From Edaphovirga cremea (GTDB lineage Bacteria > Pseudomonadota > Gammaproteobacteria > Enterobacterales > Enterobacteriaceae): a stretch of DNA of 57,334 nt. This document shows positions 1 through 10,204 of the stretch, piece by piece (positions within the stretch are counted from its first letter, which is position 1; each line of letters starts with the position of its first letter). Location: positions 1 to 57,334 of the forward strand of contig NZ_QOVA01000025.1 of the NCBI RefSeq assembly GCF_003332275.1, read 5' to 3'. Made by a program: the position numbers and the translations under genes. The notes below the pieces were generated by a model. The model made no database searches. It worked only from the letters and a program-made list of their open reading frames with translations, and was not told the DNA's origin.

Positions 1-230
1 AGGACACGTGGTGTCAACGGCAAAACCCGGTAACGCGGGAGGCAGATAATACGCTTTCCCGCCGAAGAGTCAAGCATTTTTCTTTTAAAAGAAACAGTGT
101 TTTCACTGGCTTATCCCTTCCTGGCTGAGCGACTTGGTCTCGTTGGAGGAGTCGTTGTTCCCGGTCAGTGGAGGCGCATTATAGGGAGTTCTCGTCAGCC
201 TGCAACCCCTAATTTCAAAAAACTTTTCAA
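1..230 (-). promoter_or_regulatory. rRNA operon tandem promoters P1 and P2 with upstream AT-rich element
   Basis: Read on the minus strand this is a classical rrn leader. P1 has TTGCAG (200-205), a 16-base spacer and TATAAT (178-183), with a GC-rich discriminator after it and an A/T-rich stretch at 211-230 in the UP-element position. P2 has TTGACT (68-73), a 16-base spacer and TATTAT (46-51). The 16S gene itself lies beyond the left edge. In E. coli an rrn operon (rrnG) also follows clpB on the same strand, so the position agrees. Promoter strength is known for the family; the assignment here is by motif and synteny. Confidence 0.88.
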
Positions 231-375
231 GCGCTCATAATTTATACAAACGTGACTGCATCGGAATACAAAACACCCAACATGTCTCTTTTATAAGCTA
301 CGCAGAGGTGTTGGAAGCATGCAAAGTGTTAATCCTTTCTCTCTTTGCTTCCTTCTTCTTTAGAGAGCAATCAGC

Positions 376-405
376 AAAAAGGGCCCGACGTTAAGTCGAG
401 CCCTT
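376..405 (-). terminator. clpB rho-independent terminator
   Basis: GC-rich inverted repeat with a short loop, followed on the minus strand by a T run at 376-380. It lies just past the clpB stop codon and before the rrn promoters. Confidence 0.8.
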
Positions 406-458
406 CTATTAAGTATCGCTATTTAGCTATTCATCACTGCCTATCAGCTACAAACTGC

Positions 459-3032
459 TCACTGATGGGCGATGATGTGCCCATCTGCAACATCCAGCGT
501 TACCGGGATACCCGGAATCAATTTGCCGGACAAGATCTGCTGAGCCAGCGGGTTTTCAATTTCCTGCTGGATGGCACGTTTCAACGGACGCGCACCATAA
601 ACAGGGTCGAAACCGGTGTTCCCTAACAGCTCCAATGCCGCATCGGTCAGCGTCACACTGTAGCCACGCTCTTCCAGTCGTTTGTACAGACGGTTCAACT
701 GAATAAGAGCAATCGACTTGATGTGCGCGCGTCCCAGTGGATGGAAAACAACGAGCTCATCTATACGGTTGATGAATTCCGGACGGAAATGGTGACTGAC
801 GACTTCCATCACCGTCTCTTTCATCTGCGGATAATCCATCTGTCCAAACCGTTCCTGAATCAGATCAGAACCGAGGTTCGACGTCATGATAACCACCGTA
901 TTACGGAAATCCACGGTTCTCCCCTGACCATCGGTCAAGCGGCCATCATCCAGTACTTGCAATAAGATGTTGAAAACATCTGGATGCGCCTTCTCAACTT
1001 CATCCAGCAGGATGACCGAATAAGGTCGACGGCGAACAGCTTCCGTCAGATACCCCCCTTCTTCATACCCAACATAGCCTGGAGGTGCACCGACCAGACG
1101 CGATACCGAATGTTTTTCCATAAATTCGGACATATCGATACGCACCATGGCGTCATCACTGTCAAACAGGAACATCGCCAACGCTTTGCACAGCTCGGTT
1201 TTCCCTACCCCCGTTGGACCAAGGAACAGGAATGACCCGATCGGACGGTTCGGATCCGCCAAACCGGCACGGCTACGGCGGATAGCATTCGAGACAGCAT
1301 CAACCGCCTCGTTCTGGCCAATAACCCGCTGATGCAGATCCTGCTCCATACGCAACAGTTTCTCGCGCTCACCCTCGAGCATCCGCGCCACTGGAATCCC
1401 GGTCCAACGCGCCAGGACTTCAGCAATTTCAGCTTCCGTTACCCGGTTGCGCAGCAACTTCATGGTCTTGCCTTCGGCTTGCGTCGCTGCGGCCAGTTGT
1501 TTCTCCAGTGCGGGAATTTTACCGTACTGCAATTCAGACATCCGGCCAAGGTCGCCCACACGACGAGCTTGCTCCAGTGTCAGCTTCGCTTGTTCAAGTT
1601 CCGCTTTGATATTCTGGGTGCCCGTCAGTGAAGCTTTCTCGGCTTTCCACTCTTCTTCCAGCTCGGAGTATTCACGCTCTTTCTGCTCTAATTCAGCGTT
1701 GAGCATTTCAAGACGTTTTATACTGGCATCATCAGACTCTTTTTTCAGGGCCTGCTGTTCCAGTTTCAACTGGATGATTCGGCGTTCCAGACGGTCAAGT
1801 GGCTCAGGCTTCGAGTCAATCTGCATACGAATGCTGGATGCCGCCTCATCAATCAGGTCAATGGCTTTGTCCGGCAACTGGCGATCGGCAATATAACGAT
1901 GAGACAACGTGGCTGCCGCAACAATCGCCGGGTCAGTAATCTGCACATGGTGATGCAATTCGTAACGCTCTTTAAGACCACGAAGTATAGCGATAGTGTC
2001 TTCCACTGAAGGTTCGGCAACAAAAATTTTCTGGAACCGACGCTCCAATGCCGCATCTTTCTCTATATATTGACGATACTCGTCAAGCGTCGTTGCTCCC
2101 ACACAGTGCAATTCACCACGAGCAAGCGCTGGCTTTAACATATTACCGGCATCCATAGCACCGTCGGCTTTACCGGCACCCACCATGGTATGCAATTCAT
2201 CAATAAACAGGATGACGTTACCTTCCTGCTTTGAAAGATCGTTCAGTACGCCTTTCAAACGCTCTTCAAATTCACCCCGATATTTTGCGCCAGCAATCAG
2301 CGACCCCATATCCAGGGACAAAACGCGTTTATTTTTCAAGCCTTCAGGCACTTCACCATTAATGATGCGCAGAGCCAAACCTTCAACAATGGCGGTTTTA
2401 CCCACACCTGGCTCACCAATCAATACAGGATTGTTTTTGGTACGGCGTTGCAACACCTGAATGGTGCGGCGAATTTCTTCATCACGACCAATGACAGGAT
2501 CGAGTTTACCTTGTTCGGCACGCTCGGTGAGGTCGATGGTGAATTTCTTCAATGCCTGGCGCTGGTCTTCAGCTCCTTGATCATCCACAGAGTCACCTCC
2601 TCTCATTTGTTCAATCGCTTTACTGATTTTATCTGCCGTCGCGCCAGCGCTTTTCAACATATCAGTCAGCGTGCCGCGATCTTCCAGAACTGCCAGAACA
2701 AACAATTCGGAAGAGATAAATTTATCTGCGCGTTTTTGCGCAAGTTTGTCACATAAGTTTAAAACCCTAACCAATTCGTGGGAGGGTTGTACATCGCCAC
2801 CCGTTCCCTCAACCTGAGGTAAACGCCCAAGTGCCTGTTCGATATCCTGACGCAACCGGCCTGTATCAATACCGGCAGAAGTCAGTAACGGACGCACGGT
2901 TCCCCCTTCCTGATTAAGCAAGGCGCTCATCAAGTGGAGAGGTTCAATAAATTGATTGTCGCGCCCAAGGGCAACGGATTGGGCATCTGCGAGGGCTAAC
3001 TGGAATTTACTGGTAAGACGATCCAGACGCAT
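459..3032 (-). CDS. clpB: ATP-dependent disaggregase ClpB
   Basis: Hexameric AAA+ disaggregase that works with DnaK to extract proteins from aggregates in the cytoplasm. The 857-residue product has a Clp N-domain (about 1-145), a first AAA module with Walker [10 protein letters not shown] near 205, a long coiled-coil middle domain (about 400-525, rich in Glu, Lys and Leu) and a second AAA module with GPTGVGKTE near 605. The open frame extends 7 codons upstream. The ATG at 3032 is preferred because GGAGGAT lies just before it and the length then equals the E. coli protein. A sigma-32-type promoter lies at 3071-3098. An internal start for the short ClpB form is known in E. coli but was not examined here. 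Confidence 0.97.
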   Translation of the reverse strand: MRLDRLTSKFQLALADAQSVALGRDNQFIEPLHLMSALLNQEGGTVRPLLTSAGIDTGRLRQDIEQALGRLPQVEGTGGDVQPSHELVRVLNLCDKLAQKRADKFISSELFVLAVLEDRGTLTDMLKSAGATADKISKAIEQMRGGDSVDDQGAEDQRQALKKFTIDLTERAEQGKLDPVIGRDEEIRRTIQVLQRRTKNNPVLIGEPGVGKTAIVEGLALRIINGEVPEGLKNKRVLSLDMGSLIAGAKYRGEFEERLKGVLNDLSKQEGNVILFIDELHTMVGAGKADGAMDAGNMLKPALARGELHCVGATTLDEYRQYIEKDAALERRFQKIFVAEPSVEDTIAILRGLKERYELHHHVQITDPAIVAAATLSHRYIADRQLPDKAIDLIDEAASSIRMQIDSKPEPLDRLERRIIQLKLEQQALKKESDDASIKRLEMLNAELEQKEREYSELEEEWKAEKASLTGTQNIKAELEQAKLTLEQARRVGDLGRMSELQYGKIPALEKQLAAATQAEGKTMKLLRNRVTEAEIAEVLARWTGIPVARMLEGEREKLLRMEQDLHQRVIGQNEAVDAVSNAIRRSRAGLADPNRPIGSFLFLGPTGVGKTELCKALAMFLFDSDDAMVRIDMSEFMEKHSVSRLVGAPPGYVGYEEGGYLTEAVRRRPYSVILLDEVEKAHPDVFNILLQVLDDGRLTDGQGRTVDFRNTVVIMTSNLGSDLIQERFGQMDYPQMKETVMEVVSHHFRPEFINRIDELVVFHPLGRAHIKSIALIQLNRLYKRLEERGYSVTLTDAALELLGNTGFDPVYGARPLKRAIQQEIENPLAQQILSGKLIPGIPVTLDVADGHIIAHQ

Positions 3033-3070
3033 AAATCCTCCAATACTGTTCAAAATTGCTACTGGAGATT

Positions 3071-3098
3071 AAATGAGGTCAACCCTCACGTTTTCAAG
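3071..3098 (-). promoter_or_regulatory. sigma-32 heat-shock promoter of clpB
   Basis: On the minus strand CTTGAAA (3092-3098) is followed after 13 bases by CCTCATTT (3071-3078). This fits the sigma-32 consensus CTTGAAA-N13-15-CCCCATnT. It lies about 40 bases upstream of the clpB start, as expected for a heat-shock gene. Confidence 0.7.
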
Positions 3099-3160
3099 GT
3101 TATCTTGGCAGTATATTCGGATTATTTTTATGCGTCAGTGGATCGTCTTGATTTGATAGG

Positions 3161-3901
3161 TTATATCAGCCAGATCAAACTTGCCATACGGCCAGTGATT
3201 TCGTCGCGGCGATAAGAGAAAAAGCGTGATCTATCGCTTACCGTACAGAGACCGCCACCATAAATCTGTGAAACACCGACTGAGCGCAGGTGCAGCCTGG
3301 CCAAATGATAGATATCGGCCAGATATTTTCCATTCATCTGGGCAACAAAAGCCCCATTGGTCGTAGGCTCCTGCGCCATAAACGCGTCGCGAACCTCGCT
3401 ACCCACTTCAAATTTCTGCGGTCCGATAGCCGGACCCAACCAGGCCATTATCTGCGAGGGCGGTGCAGAAAATTGTTGGATGGTACTCTCCAGAATACCC
3501 GCACACAGTCCGCGCCAACCGGCATGAGCAGCAGCGACCTCATCACCGGCGAGTGAACAGAACAAAACGGGGAGGCAGTCTGCCGTCATGATGGCACACA
3601 CCTGTTGTTGCTGATGGGAATAAACCGCATCAGCCACGAAATGACCTTTTGTCTTCTGCCCCGATGCAAGCCGCACGACATCCGTGCCGTGCACTTGCTC
3701 CAGCCAATGCGGCATCTGCGGGAGATGCGCATACTTCACCAGCCGCTGACGATTTTCCTGCACGCTGACAGGATCATCACCAACGTGTGTTCCGAGATTC
3801 AACGAATCGTAAGGCGGCAGACTTATGCCACCAGCGCGCAACGTGCTGCACGCCTTGACAGTGGCAGGTGCAGGCCAGTCGGGTAACAGAAGAGAGTTCA
3901 T
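3161..3901 (-). CDS. pgeF: PgeF, peptidoglycan-editing / multicopper-laccase-like protein (YfiH)
   Basis: Cytoplasmic metalloenzyme of the DUF152/YfiH family. In E. coli it removes misincorporated L-Ser from UDP-MurNAc precursors, and related proteins act on purine nucleosides. Visible motifs are QVHG, MTADCLPV and AHAGWRG, which supply the conserved His/Cys metal ligands. The start is uncertain among TTG 3907, GTG 3904 and ATG 3901. I chose the ATG, which overlaps the rluD stop (ATGA) and gives 246 residues (E. coli 243). It is co-directional with rluD and clpB. Confidence 0.92.
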   Translation of the reverse strand: MNSLLLPDWPAPATVKACSTLRAGGISLPPYDSLNLGTHVGDDPVSVQENRQRLVKYAHLPQMPHWLEQVHGTDVVRLASGQKTKGHFVADAVYSHQQQQVCAIMTADCLPVLFCSLAGDEVAAAHAGWRGLCAGILESTIQQFSAPPSQIMAWLGPAIGPQKFEVGSEVRDAFMAQEPTTNGAFVAQMNGKYLADIYHLARLHLRSVGVSQIYGGGLCTVSDRSRFFSYRRDEITGRMASLIWLI

Positions 3902-4878
3902 CACCAATCCATCTGATCCTTGAATTGTTCAGTATCGGCTTTCAGTGCATTGATCAGGTCAACCATATCTTGCGGTAGCGGCGCATGCCACTCCATCTGA
4001 ATCCCGGTAATCGGATGATAGAGGCGCAGCATTGTTGCGTGCAATGCCTGACGATCAAAACTGCGCAGCACTGCGATAAATTCGTCAGAAGCACCTTTCG
4101 GCGGACGCGGGCGGCCACCGTAGAGCTGATCGCCCACCAGCGGATGGTTAATGTGCGACATATGCACGCGAATCTGGTGAGTACGCCCGGTTTCCAGACG
4201 CAGGCGCAAACGCGTATGGGCGCGGAAATGCTCCATAATGCGATAGTGCGTTACCGCTGGCTTACCCATCGGATGAACCGCCATATGGGTACGTTTGGTG
4301 GAATGGCGGGCAATTGGCTCTTCAACCAGGCCACCAGCCGTCATCGTGCCAATGGCCACTGCTTCATATTCGCGAGTAATTTCCCGCGCTTGCAACGCTT
4401 CAACCAGACGCGTCTGTGCAGGTACCGTTTTGGCGACCACCATCAGACCGGTAGTGTCTTTATCCAGACGGTGAACAATGCCCGCACGCGGTACATCCAT
4501 AATTTCAGGATAGTAATGCAATAGCGCATTCAATACCGTGCCGTCGGGGTTTCCTGCTCCAGGATGAACAACCAGATCGCGCGGTTTATTGATAACCAGA
4601 ATATCAGTATCTTCATAAACGATATCAAGTGCGATATCCTGCGCTTCCCAGCGGGCTTCTTCTTCTATTTGAGCATCAATAGCGACGATCTCGCCGCCCA
4701 ACACTTTTTCTTTCGGTTTGTTGACTGTTTTACTGTTTACCGATACCCGATCGTCCAGGATCCACTCTTTTATGCGTGATCGTGAATAATCAGGGAACAA
4801 TTCGGCCAAAGCCTGATCTAAACGTTGACCGAGTTGAGATTCGGCCACCGTTGCGGTGAGTTGTACTTGTTGTGCCAT
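3901..4878 (-). CDS. rluD: 23S rRNA pseudouridine synthase D (positions 1911/1915/1917)
   Basis: Converts uridines of 23S rRNA helix 69 to pseudouridine during late 50S assembly. The 325-residue product has an N-terminal S4 RNA-binding domain (about 18-80) and a RluA-type catalytic domain. The signature HRLDKDTTG places the catalytic Asp at residue 139, as in E. coli RluD. Its stop codon overlaps the start of pgeF. It is divergent from bamD across about 130 bases. Confidence 0.97.
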   Translation of the reverse strand: MAQQVQLTATVAESQLGQRLDQALAELFPDYSRSRIKEWILDDRVSVNSKTVNKPKEKVLGGEIVAIDAQIEEEARWEAQDIALDIVYEDTDILVINKPRDLVVHPGAGNPDGTVLNALLHYYPEIMDVPRAGIVHRLDKDTTGLMVVAKTVPAQTRLVEALQAREITREYEAVAIGTMTAGGLVEEPIARHSTKRTHMAVHPMGKPAVTHYRIMEHFRAHTRLRLRLETGRTHQIRVHMSHINHPLVGDQLYGGRPRPPKGASDEFIAVLRSFDRQALHATMLRLYHPITGIQMEWHAPLPQDMVDLINALKADTEQFKDQMDW

Positions 4879-5009
4879 ATGCAGCTTCTTCGTTAACGTT
4901 GGGTTTTCACGGCGATGCCGTTTAAAATAATGTGCTATTGTAGCTGGTCTTTGTCGGGAGCTTAACGGACAGTCTCCCGGAATAACACCCTGAGGATAAT
5001 CAAAACGTC

Positions 5010-5741
5010 ATGACGCGTATGAAATATCTGGTGGCTGCAGCCACGTTGAGCCTGGCGCTGGCTGGTTGCTCCAGTTCCAAGGATGCGGTTCCCGACAATC
5101 CGCCTTCGGAACTCTATGCGACCGCTCAGCAAAAACTGCAGGACGGTAACTTCAAAGGAGCTATTGCACAACTGGAAGCGTTAGATAACCGCTATCCGTT
5201 TGGGCCTTACTCCCAGCAAGTTCAACTGGATCTGATTTACGCTTACTATAAATCGGCAGACTTGCCGTTAGCGCAAGCATCGATTGACCGGTTTATGCGT
5301 CTTAACCCCACGCATCCGAATATCGATTACGTGATGTATATGCGTGGTCTGACCGACATGGCGCTGGATGACAGTGCATTACAGGGCTTCTTTGGCGTTG
5401 ATCGTTCCGATCGCGATCCACAACATGCTCGCGCCGCATTCCGCGACTTTAGTCAGCTGATTCAGGGCTACCCTAATAGTCAATACGTCACTGATGCGAA
5501 TAAGCGGCTGGTCTATCTGAAAGAACGCCTGGCCAAATATGAGCTGTCAGTTGCGCAATACTACACGAAACGTGGCGCTTACGTTGCAGTAGTTAATCGT
5601 GTTGAACAGATGATGAAAGATTATCCGGATACGCAGGCAACCCGCGACGCATTGCCACTTATGGAAAATGCCTACAAACAGCTTCAACTGAATGCTCAGG
5701 CAGACAAAGTAGCCAAGATTATTGATGCGAATAAAAGCTGA
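5010..5741 (+). CDS. bamD: Outer membrane assembly lipoprotein BamD
   Basis: Essential lipoprotein of the BAM complex that inserts beta-barrel proteins into the outer membrane. The 243-residue product has a type II signal peptide with lipobox LAGC (Cys20). Five TPR-like helical repeats follow, carrying motifs typical of BamD such as [11 protein letters not shown] and [10 protein letters not shown]. An ATG three codons downstream is possible, but the start used matches the conserved MTRMKYL N-terminus. A UUCG-loop terminator follows. Confidence 0.97.
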   Translation: MTRMKYLVAAATLSLALAGCSSSKDAVPDNPPSELYATAQQKLQDGNFKGAIAQLEALDNRYPFGPYSQQVQLDLIYAYYKSADLPLAQASIDRFMRLNPTHPNIDYVMYMRGLTDMALDDSALQGFFGVDRSDRDPQHARAAFRDFSQLIQGYPNSQYVTDANKRLVYLKERLAKYELSVAQYYTKRGAYVAVVNRVEQMMKDYPDTQATRDALPLMENAYKQLQLNAQADKVAKIIDANKS

Positions 5742-5764
5742 GAATAGCTAAAGGCAGGTATGAT

Positions 5765-5796
5765 AAAAACGGTGGCTTCGGCTACCGTTTTTTTTT
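5765..5796 (+). terminator. bamD terminator
   Basis: Eleven-base stem (one G-T pair) closed by a TTCG tetraloop and followed by a run of T. It lies 24 bases after the bamD stop. Confidence 0.9.
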
Positions 5797-5982
5797 CGGC
5801 TTTTTTAATAAGACGCGCAACTATCTACAAAATTCAGCCACACCAATGACTGGCAGAAACCGTAAATTCCGCCACCTAACTTACTGATACTGCGGCATTG
5901 CGCGCCAAGCTTCAAGCAAAAGTTACCCATTACTTACCCACCATCACATAACATGCTGACTTGACAAAAAGTGACAAAATTA

Positions 5983-6024
5983 TGTGATTTTCATCACCCA
6001 TTTTGTGCAAAAGCGCGTTATGCT
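5983..6024 (+). promoter_or_regulatory. CRP site and promoter of raiA
   Basis: TGTGA-N6-TCACC at 5983-5998 is a near-consensus CRP site. A TATGCT -10 element lies at 6019-6024. The site centre then falls about 41 bases before the expected start, which is class II geometry. A second possible -35 (TTGACA, 5961-5966) has no good partner. Confidence 0.65.
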
Positions 6025-6063
6025 GAATCTATCCTAAGACGGAAAGACAGAGAGGTAAGTTCT

Positions 6064-6405
6064 ATGACAATCAATATCACCAGCAAACAAATGGATATTA
6101 CTGAAGCAATTCGTCAGCACGTCGAAGACCGTCTCGCTAAACTGGATAAATGGCAAGCTCACCTGATTAATCCTCACATAGTGCTTTCAAAAGATCCAAA
6201 GGGATTTGTCGCGGATGCCACTATCAGCACGCCTAACGGCCCGTTGGTTGCCAGCGCCAAACATATTGACATGTACGCCGCCATCAATGAGTTGATTACC
6301 AAACTTGAACGCCAACTGAACAAGGTTCAGCACAAAGGCGAAGCACGCAGAGCGGCAACCTGCGTAAAAGATGTGAACCTGGAGCCTCTGGAAGCAGAAG
6401 AATAA
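6064..6405 (+). CDS. raiA: Ribosome-associated inhibitor A (protein Y)
   Basis: Cold-shock and stationary-phase factor that binds the 30S decoding channel and stabilises inactive 70S ribosomes. The short (113-residue) HPF/RaiA family member is nearly identical in layout to the E. coli protein, with the conserved [10 protein letters not shown] start and the basic KGEARRAA segment near the end. The open frame runs 31 codons further upstream, but the ATG at 6064 has GAGAGGT before it and gives the family length. Single gene with its own promoter and terminator. Confidence 0.96.
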   Translation: MTINITSKQMDITEAIRQHVEDRLAKLDKWQAHLINPHIVLSKDPKGFVADATISTPNGPLVASAKHIDMYAAINELITKLERQLNKVQHKGEARRAATCVKDVNLEPLEAEE

Positions 6406-6424
6406 CTTCAAGCCAGTCGTCACA

Positions 6425-6452
6425 CCAACGCGCTCAATGAGCGCGTTTTTTA
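6425..6452 (+). terminator. raiA terminator
   Basis: Nine-base GC-rich stem (6427-6435 with 6439-6447) and a T run, just after the raiA stop. Confidence 0.85.
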
Positions 6453-6513
6453 TTGACAAAAAAACGCCAGCAGTTAAGTTAAAACACTATTCCCCACAAA
6501 ATGATCGCTGAAC

Positions 6514-6561
6514 ATGATACGAACCCTGTTTTTCTTCGCATTCTTTTTTACCTTCCCCTGA
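6514..6561 (+). CDS. pheL: Phe operon leader peptide
   Basis: A 15-codon frame encoding MIRTLFFFAFFFTFP, seven of whose 15 residues are Phe. It lies upstream of pheA, exactly like the E. coli pheL leader. Ribosome stalling at the Phe codons when Phe-tRNA is scarce would favour the antiterminator. It is too short to be found by ordinary length cut-offs. Confidence 0.95.
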   Translation: MIRTLFFFAFFFTFP

Positions 6562-6563
6562 CT

Positions 6564-6637
6564 GGGAGGCGTTTCGTCGTGTGATAAAGAATGCGAAGAC
6601 GAACAAAAAAGCCTCCCTAAAACGGAGGCTTTTTTTA
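6564..6637 (+). promoter_or_regulatory. pheA attenuator (antiterminator and terminator)
   Basis: The terminator stem GCCTCC/GGAGGC (about 6611-6630) is flanked by A and T runs. Its left arm can instead pair with GGGAGGC at 6564-6570, giving the alternative antiterminator. This is the standard pheL-pheA attenuation layout. Confidence 0.9.
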
Positions 6638-6662
6638 TGATTAAATATAAAAGGCAGACACT

Positions 6663-7820
6663 ATGAGCGAGAACCCTTTATCGGCACTGCGTGAACGTAT
6701 CAGTGCCGTTGATCTAAAACTGTTGGAGTTGCTGGCGGAACGCCGTGCATTGGCCGTTGACGTGGCAAAAACCAAACTGCACACGCACCGACCTATTCGT
6801 GACAAAGAGCGTGAGCGTGATTTACTTGACTCACTGATTGAAGAAGGCAAAAAGCAGGGGTTGAATGGCTATTACATCACCCGTCTCTTCCAATTGATTA
6901 TTGAAGATTCCGTACTGACCCAACAGGCTCTGCTGCAACAACAATTGAACCAGACTTCATTTCGTTCTGCCCGTATCGCTTTTCTGGGACCAAAAGGGTC
7001 TTACTCACATCTCGCCGCACGCCAGTATGCTGCACGCCATGTCGATCAAATCATCGAATGCGGCTGCCTGAAATTCCAGGACATCTTTACCCAGGTTGAA
7101 ACCGGTCAGGCTGACTTTGCCGTTCTCCCTATTGAGAACACCAGTTCCGGCTCAATCAATGACGTCTACGATTTACTGCAACACACCAGCCTGTCGATTG
7201 TCGGCGAGATGACCAATCCTATCGACCACTGTGTGCTTATTGCAGCAGAAACCGATCTCTCACAGATTGAAACGGTTTACAGCCATCCGCAACCGTTCCA
7301 GCAATGCAGCCAGTTCCTCAATCGCTTCCCGCACTGGAAAATCGAATATTGCGAAAGCACTGCTGCCGCCATGGAAAAAGTGGCCGCCATGAAATCCCCG
7401 CATGTTGCCGCATTGGGCAGCGAGGCTGGTGGTGCGCTCTATCAGTTGCAGGTTTTGGAACATAATCTGGCGAACCAGGAACAGAACATCACCCGCTTTA
7501 TCGTTCTGGCCAGAAAACCTATTGATGTCTCGGATCAGGTACCGGCGAAAACCACGTTAATCATGGCAACCGGTCAGCAATCAGGTGCACTGGTCGAAGC
7601 GTTACTCGTATTGCGTGAGCATGGCATTATCATGACCAAGCTTGAGTCACGTCCTATCAATGGTAATCCATGGGAAGAGATGTTTTATATCGACGTGCAG
7701 GCCAACCTGCGTTCGGAAGCCATGAATAAAGCCCTGCGTGATTTGACGCCAATCACCCGCTCCCTGAAAGTGCTGGGCTGTTATCCAAGTGAAAACGTGG
7801 TGCCCGTCAATCCAAGCTAA
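6663..7820 (+). CDS. pheA: Bifunctional chorismate mutase / prephenate dehydratase
   Basis: Converts chorismate to prephenate and then phenylpyruvate for phenylalanine synthesis. Three parts are visible in 385 residues (E. coli 386): an AroQ-type mutase helix bundle (about 1-90), the dehydratase domain starting at [10 protein letters not shown] (about 105-285), and a C-terminal ACT regulatory domain with GALV and ESRP motifs that bind Phe. The ATG at 6663 follows the attenuator directly. It is convergent with tyrA, with a shared terminator between them. Confidence 0.98.
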   Translation: MSENPLSALRERISAVDLKLLELLAERRALAVDVAKTKLHTHRPIRDKERERDLLDSLIEEGKKQGLNGYYITRLFQLIIEDSVLTQQALLQQQLNQTSFRSARIAFLGPKGSYSHLAARQYAARHVDQIIECGCLKFQDIFTQVETGQADFAVLPIENTSSGSINDVYDLLQHTSLSIVGEMTNPIDHCVLIAAETDLSQIETVYSHPQPFQQCSQFLNRFPHWKIEYCESTAAAMEKVAAMKSPHVAALGSEAGGALYQLQVLEHNLANQEQNITRFIVLARKPIDVSDQVPAKTTLIMATGQQSGALVEALLVLREHGIIMTKLESRPINGNPWEEMFYIDVQANLRSEAMNKALRDLTPITRSLKVLGCYPSENVVPVNPS

Positions 7821-7855
7821 AAAAATGGCCATATCCGCATAGATATGGCCATTTT
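7821..7855. terminator. Bidirectional terminator between pheA and tyrA
   Basis: Fourteen-base perfect inverted repeat (7822-7835 with 7842-7855), with an A run on one side and a T-rich run on the other. It can stop transcription from both convergent genes. Confidence 0.85.
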
Positions 7856-7884
7856 CTTTCGATGTGAAATCTGCTGCTCAGAAA

Positions 7885-9003
7885 CTAGCGGTTGTCATTG
7901 GCCTGCCGCAGCAGAGAACGACTTTCAACCAGGAACCGCTGGGCGTAATCGCCAAACCAGTGTTCAACCTTTTTGAAACTGTCGACAAACGCTTGCTTAT
8001 CACCATGCTCAAGCAATTTTATCGCTTCGCCAAACCGCTGGTAATAACGTTTAATCAACGCCAGATTATTCTCTGAGGACATAATAATGTCCGCATAGAG
8101 TTGAGGATCTTGAGCAAACAACCGACCAACCATCGCCAACTCCAGGCGATAAATGGGCGATGAAAGCGCCAGCAGTTGTTCCAACTGCACATTCTCTTCC
8201 GCCAGGTGCAAGCCGTAAGCAAATGTCGCAAAGTGCCTCAACGCCTGAATAAAGGCCATATTCTGATCGTGCTCTACCGCGCTGATGCGATGCAATCTGG
8301 CCCCCCAGACCTGCAGTTGCTCCAGCAGCCATTGATACGCCTCAGGCTCACGACCATCGCAATACACCACTACCTGTTTCGCCAAACTGCCAACGTCCGG
8401 GCCAAACATTGGATGCAATCCAACAACCGGCCCCTCATGCACAGCCAACATTGCCTGCAAAGGACGGTTTTTCACGGACGCCAGATCAACCAGAATACAG
8501 TCGTCAGGAAGTTTGGGCAGGCGGGAAATCACCTGCTCGGTAACGTGAATGGGCACGCTGACAATAACCATACCGGCATCGGATAACAGTTCTTCAGCCC
8601 GCGGCCAATCTTCCTGTTCAAGAATACGGACCTGATAACCCGATAAACCCAACATGCGGCTGAACAACCGTCCCATTTGCCCATCACCACCAATAATGAC
8701 GATAGGACGCAGTTGCGGGCGGAGCGTTTTGAAGCCTTTATCGTTCTCACTGGAATATGACTCACGCATCACGCGGCGTAATACATCCTCAATAAGATCG
8801 GCAGGCACACCCAGCGCCTCGGCCTCTTTGCGTCGCGATGCGAGCATTGAAGCCTCACGATCGGGAACGTAGATCGGCAAACCATAACGGCTTTTCACCT
8901 CCCCCACTTCCGCAACCAGGTTCAGGCGCTTTGCCAGTAAATCCAGCAACGCTTTATCCACTTCATCAATTTGATCGCGTAGTGCGGTCAGTTCAGCCAC
9001 CAT
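7885..9003 (-). CDS. tyrA: Bifunctional chorismate mutase / prephenate dehydrogenase
   Basis: Makes 4-hydroxyphenylpyruvate for tyrosine synthesis. The 372-residue product has an N-terminal AroQ mutase domain (about 1-90) and an NAD-binding Rossmann fold beginning at IIGGDGQMG (near 105), followed by the dehydrogenase helical domain. It lies 6 bases after aroF on the same strand, so the two form the tyrosine operon. The start [10 protein letters not shown] is conserved with E. coli. Confidence 0.97.
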   Translation of the reverse strand: MVAELTALRDQIDEVDKALLDLLAKRLNLVAEVGEVKSRYGLPIYVPDREASMLASRRKEAEALGVPADLIEDVLRRVMRESYSSENDKGFKTLRPQLRPIVIIGGDGQMGRLFSRMLGLSGYQVRILEQEDWPRAEELLSDAGMVIVSVPIHVTEQVISRLPKLPDDCILVDLASVKNRPLQAMLAVHEGPVVGLHPMFGPDVGSLAKQVVVYCDGREPEAYQWLLEQLQVWGARLHRISAVEHDQNMAFIQALRHFATFAYGLHLAEENVQLEQLLALSSPIYRLELAMVGRLFAQDPQLYADIIMSSENNLALIKRYYQRFGEAIKLLEHGDKQAFVDSFKKVEHWFGDYAQRFLVESRSLLRQANDNR

Positions 9004-9009
9004 GAATTC

Positions 9010-10092
9010 TTACACTCCTTTATTTCGTGACTTCAGCGGGTTCCCCAACTGCTGGTGCATCTCACGCAGCAGGGTTTCGGTGCTTTCCCAGTTGATGCAA
9101 GCATCGGTAACAGACATACCGTAACGCATATTTGCGCGAGGCTGTTCAGAAGACTGGTTGCCTTCATGCAGATTACTCTCGATCATCACACCCGTAATCG
9201 AGCGGTTCCCGGCTTTTATCTGTTCAATCACTGAGTCTGCCACCTCAGGCTGACGACGGTAATCTTTGTTTGAGTTGCCATGACTGCAATCTATCATCAA
9301 GGACGGATTGAGTCCTGCTTCCTGCATCTGTTTTTCACAGGCTGCGACATGTTCTGCGCTGTAGTTCGGCGTTTTGCCGCCGCGCAGAATGACGTGCCCA
9401 TCGGGATTACCCTGGGTTTGCAACAGGCAAACCTGGCCGGACTGATTGATACCGACGAAGCGATGCGGCATGGCAGCAGCGCGCATGGCGTTGATAGCCG
9501 TACCCAGGCTGCCATCTGTGCCATTTTTGAAACCCACAGGCATTGAAAGACCAGAGGCCATTTCGCGGTGGGTTTGCGACTCGGTGGTTCTCGCACCAAT
9601 GGCGGACCAACTGAACAGATCGCCAAGGTATTGTGGACTGTTTGGATCCAGCGCTTCTGTCGCCAGAGGCAGCCCCATTCCTACAAGTTCCAGTAACAGG
9701 CGACGGGCAATATGAAAACCGCCTTCGACATCGAATGAACCATCCATATGCGGATCGTTGATCAGCCCTTTCCAACCGACCGTCGTTCTTGGTTTTTCGA
9801 AGTAAACCCGCATGACAATATATAAGTGATCGCTTAATTCAGCAGCCAATGTTTTCAGATGTCTAGCGTAGTCGAGTGCCGCATCTGGATCATGAATCGA
9901 GCAAGGCCCACATACCACTAACAGACGATGATCGCGACCCTGAACGATATTGGCGATCGTTTTACGCGCCAATTCGATTTCACTTTGATCGGTATCACTG
10001 AGGGGGTGCTGATTTTTCAGTTCTTCTGGCGTAATAAGTATCTGTTCTGCACTGATGTGAACGTTATTGAGTGCGTCTTTTTGCATTATCAT
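9010..10092 (-). CDS. aroF: 3-deoxy-7-phosphoheptulonate synthase, Tyr-sensitive type
   Basis: First enzyme of the shikimate pathway (PEP + erythrose 4-phosphate to DAHP). It is a 360-residue type I DAHP synthase with KPRTTVGWKG and the SHGNSNKD motif. The AroF assignment (Tyr-feedback isozyme) rests on the operon with tyrA and the MQKDALNN N-terminus. Two starts compete: ATG 10092, with AGG 8 bases before it, and ATG 10086, which matches E. coli. TyrR-like boxes lie upstream. Confidence 0.96.
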   Translation of the reverse strand: MIMQKDALNNVHISAEQILITPEELKNQHPLSDTDQSEIELARKTIANIVQGRDHRLLVVCGPCSIHDPDAALDYARHLKTLAAELSDHLYIVMRVYFEKPRTTVGWKGLINDPHMDGSFDVEGGFHIARRLLLELVGMGLPLATEALDPNSPQYLGDLFSWSAIGARTTESQTHREMASGLSMPVGFKNGTDGSLGTAINAMRAAAMPHRFVGINQSGQVCLLQTQGNPDGHVILRGGKTPNYSAEHVAACEKQMQEAGLNPSLMIDCSHGNSNKDYRRQPEVADSVIEQIKAGNRSITGVMIESNLHEGNQSSEQPRANMRYGMSVTDACINWESTETLLREMHQQLGNPLKSRNKGV

Positions 10093-10147
10093 AATTATAC
10101 CTGTCTCTATTATCCGTGTGCTTCAGCGAGAATCTAAAGCTATGGAT

Positions 10148-10204
10148 GATACAATACCATGCCATGTAAAGTTTTCAACCCAACACCGTAAAGATTTAAT
10201 TACC
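10148..10204 (-). promoter_or_regulatory. aroF promoter with two TyrR-like boxes
   Basis: On the minus strand TTGAAA (10172-10177) and TATTGT (10150-10155), 16 bases apart, can serve as promoter. Plus-strand half-sites TGTAAA (10165) and CGTAAA (10187), each opening an 18-base TyrR-like box, are 22 bases apart (two helical turns), so the boxes overlap or flank the -35. Right halves are imperfect. TyrR repression of aroF-tyrA is established in E. coli; here it is inferred. Confidence 0.5.
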
